A stretch of DNA of 6,989 nt from Candidatus Hecatellales archaeon (GTDB lineage: Archaea > Thermoproteota > Bathyarchaeia > Hecatellales > Hecatellaceae). The position numbers and the translations under genes are program-made. Positions 5,902 through 6,989 of the stretch are shown in pieces. Each line of letters opens with the position of its first letter. The stretch's first letter is position 1. The DNA is taken from the NCBI GenBank assembly GCA_003662515.1, contig QMYF01000023.1:1-6989 (forward strand), read 5' to 3'. Under the pieces are notes generated by a model. The model saw only the letters and a list, made by a program, of their open reading frames with translations, was not told the DNA's origin and did no database searches.

Positions 5902-6516
5902 ATGGCTGGAGAGGAAATGGAGATTAGAAAGCTTGTGGTAACTGTTGAGGAAACCCGGATGGAGGCGGGGAAGAAGCTGGAGAAGCCTGTTAGGAAGGCT
6001 GCAGCCATAGCCGTCATTAAGAATCCCTTCGCCGGACGCTACGTGGAGGATTTAAGCATCCTCTACGATTACGGAGAGAAGCTGGCAGACATCTTAACCA
6101 GAAAGGCTCTTGAAGCCCTGAATATAACCCCTGAGGAGGCGAAGGAGAAAATAGACAACTACGGGAAGGGGGCAATCATCGGTATGGACGGAGAGCTGGA
6201 GCACGGCCACGCCATTCTCCACCCCAAGCTTGGGAAACCTTTAAGGGAGCTGCTTGGAGGTGTAGACTACTGTAAGGCTATTATTCCCTCGGCAGCCAAA
6301 ATGGGCGGCCCAGGAACCGCGCTGGACGTGCCTTTACACTATAAGAGGGCGGCCTTCGTCCGCTCCCACTACGACGCCATGGAGGTTAGGGTTCCAGACG
6401 CCCCTAAACCCGACGAAATCCTGGTTGCAATAGTTCTAACGGATTCGGGAAGACCTCTCCCGAGAATAGGCGGCTTAAAGAAGGAGGAGGTTAAAGGCTT
6501 AGACGGGCTCAGGTAA
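5902..6516 (+). CDS. 'Amino acid synthesis' family protein (PF06684 / DUF1185)
   Basis: 204 residues, close to the family's usual length of about 190. The reaction is unknown. The one structure I recall (BB2672) has a Bacillus chorismate mutase-like fold, and a role in amino-acid metabolism was only suggested. Recognisable family blocks are NPFAGRYVEDL (41-51), NYGKGAIIGMDGELEHGHA (86-104), PSAAKMGGPGTALDVPLHYK (129-148) and AFVRSHYDAMEVRVPDAPKP (151-170), then DSGRPLPRIGG (181-191). His101, His103, His107, His146 and His156, with several acidic residues, are candidates for an active site. There is no signal peptide or membrane segment. The start at 5902 has AAAGGGTGA (5887-5895) overlapping the enamidase stop, 7 bases upstream, so the two genes are probably translationally coupled. 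An inner ATG at 5917 lacks a well-placed site. The pairing suggests that it acts on the enamidase's substrate or product. Confidence 0.88.
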   Translation: MAGEEMEIRKLVVTVEETRMEAGKKLEKPVRKAAAIAVIKNPFAGRYVEDLSILYDYGEKLADILTRKALEALNITPEEAKEKIDNYGKGAIIGMDGELEHGHAILHPKLGKPLRELLGGVDYCKAIIPSAAKMGGPGTALDVPLHYKRAAFVRSHYDAMEVRVPDAPKPDEILVAIVLTDSGRPLPRIGGLKKEEVKGLDGLR

Positions 6517-6520
6517 CCTA

Positions 6521-6540
6521 TCCCCCTTTCCCCCTCTTTT
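6521..6540 (+). terminator. Pyrimidine-rich terminator of the enamidase/DUF1185 operon
   Basis: Immediately after the DUF1185 stop codon the plus strand is pure C and T for 20 bases, with T-runs of three and four ending at the convergent gene's stop codon. Archaeal termination relies on T-rich tracts without a hairpin, so this suits the operon's end. Nothing similar serves the convergent minus-strand gene here. Confidence 0.45.
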
Positions 6541-6989
6541 ATTCGAAGGTTTTGAAGCCTTTAGCCTCCAGCCAGCCTAACGTTCTACCTTCCCTTATGG
6601 CTTTTAAAGCCAGCTCGGAGAAGCGTGTTGAAAGGTCTCCCCCTAAGGCTTGGAAGCCTAAAATGCGGTTATCCTTCTTCCCCACGATAACCCTCATTTC
6701 AACGGTTTCCTTCAAGACTTCTTTTGGAGGCTTAAGCTTGAGGTAGGAGGCTTCCAGCCCGAGGCGGGCGGCCTCCGCTAAGGTTAACCCTATGCTGGCA
6801 ACCTTCACCCCGAAAACTCTATCGCTTTGAATTCTGAGGTTTCCAGGGTGCGGGGTTTTTCTGCCTGCCAGGTTTTCGCCCGCTATCCCTCCGCTTTCTA
6901 AGGCTACGCTTCCCAGAGGCCTGTAAACATTTTTCCCGGAAATGTAGTCTAAAGTTTCAGAGCAGTCCCCAGCAGCATAAACATTTTTA
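6539..6989 (-). CDS. FAD-dependent pyridine nucleotide-disulfide oxidoreductase, C-terminal part (cut by window edge)
   Basis: The frame is open to the right edge, so only the last 149 residues are seen and the start lies beyond 6989. The visible part begins with KNVYAAGDCSE, the VYAxGD motif whose Asp contacts FAD. It continues with YRPLGSVALESGGIAGENLAGR, a block typical of the NADH oxidase / CoA-disulfide reductase / Nox-type group, then FGVKVASIGLT at the start of the dimerisation domain. The last part (about residues 90-149: MRVIVGKKDNRILGFQALGG, then a helix with ELALKAIREGRTL) is a family-like but diverged dimerisation domain. The catalytic cysteine and both nucleotide-binding GxGxxG motifs would lie outside the window. 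The product therefore cannot be narrowed to NADH oxidase, CoA-disulfide reductase or a sulfur-related reductase. A GTG at 6808 is internal, not the start. The gene converges on the enamidase operon and shares no promoter with it. Confidence 0.88.
   Translation of the reverse strand, partial: KNVYAAGDCSETLDYISGKNVYRPLGSVALESGGIAGENLAGRKTPHPGNLRIQSDRVFGVKVASIGLTLAEAARLGLEASYLKLKPPKEVLKETVEMRVIVGKKDNRILGFQALGGDLSTRFSELALKAIREGRTLGWLEAKGFKTFE

Noticed and set aside
5100..6017. Three minus-strand open frames across the enamidase and DUF1185 genes
   Set aside because: They oppose strongly conserved coding sequence and have no promoter or ribosome binding site.
6539..6808. A complete 89-residue gene starting at GTG 6808
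   Set aside because: The same frame is open to the right edge and encodes the FAD-binding VYAAGD block and the RPLGS/IAGENLAGR block upstream, so the GTG is internal to a longer oxidoreductase.
1..6989. CRISPR array, tRNA, rRNA or insertion sequence
   Set aside because: No regularly spaced repeats, cloverleaf-like segments, transposase motifs or flanking inverted repeats were found.

Overview
The window looks archaeal, probably from an uncultured thermophile-like member of the TACK group, although the phylum is inferred and not proven. Several things point this way. Starts are preceded by A/T-rich TATA-like boxes at archaeal spacing rather than by -35/-10 boxes. Several transcripts look leaderless or short-leadered. 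GTG and TTG starts are common, and Arg and Ile are often written AGG/AGA and ATA. Genes are packed tightly. No tRNA, rRNA, CRISPR array or insertion sequence was seen.

Layout. (1) Positions 1-1057, minus strand: most of a 3-hydroxyacyl-CoA dehydrogenase cut by the left edge, with a promoter overlapped by a perfect small palindrome. (2) A divergent gap of 236 bases that carries a second palindrome. (3) 1294-3445, plus strand: a two-gene unit of a GT4-type glycosyltransferase and a GH130-type mannosyl phosphorylase/mannosidase, with a short hairpin over the second gene's ribosome binding site. (4) 3521-4635: a CcdA-type membrane electron carrier and a membrane-anchored thioredoxin facing tail to tail with overlapping stop codons, in effect a split DsbD. 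(5) A short divergent promoter region. (6) 4732-6516, plus strand: a close homologue of enamidase, the ring-opening enzyme of nicotinate fermentation, followed after 6 bases by an 'amino acid synthesis' family protein (PF06684/DUF1185). (7) 6539-6989, minus strand: the C-terminal end of a flavin-dependent pyridine nucleotide-disulfide oxidoreductase, cut by the right edge.

How they may work together. The glycosyltransferase and GH130 enzyme probably build and break down (or recycle) the same mannose-containing glycan. CcdA and the thioredoxin would carry reducing power across the membrane to extracytoplasmic disulfides. The enamidase homologue and the DUF1185 protein form the most interesting unit: a likely cyclic-amide or N-heterocycle degradation step in an archaeon, with no other recognisable nicotinate genes in view. 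A second, independent signal is the high density of the hexamer AAGCCT/AGGCTT, about 39 copies counted by eye across the window on both strands, in genes and gaps alike.
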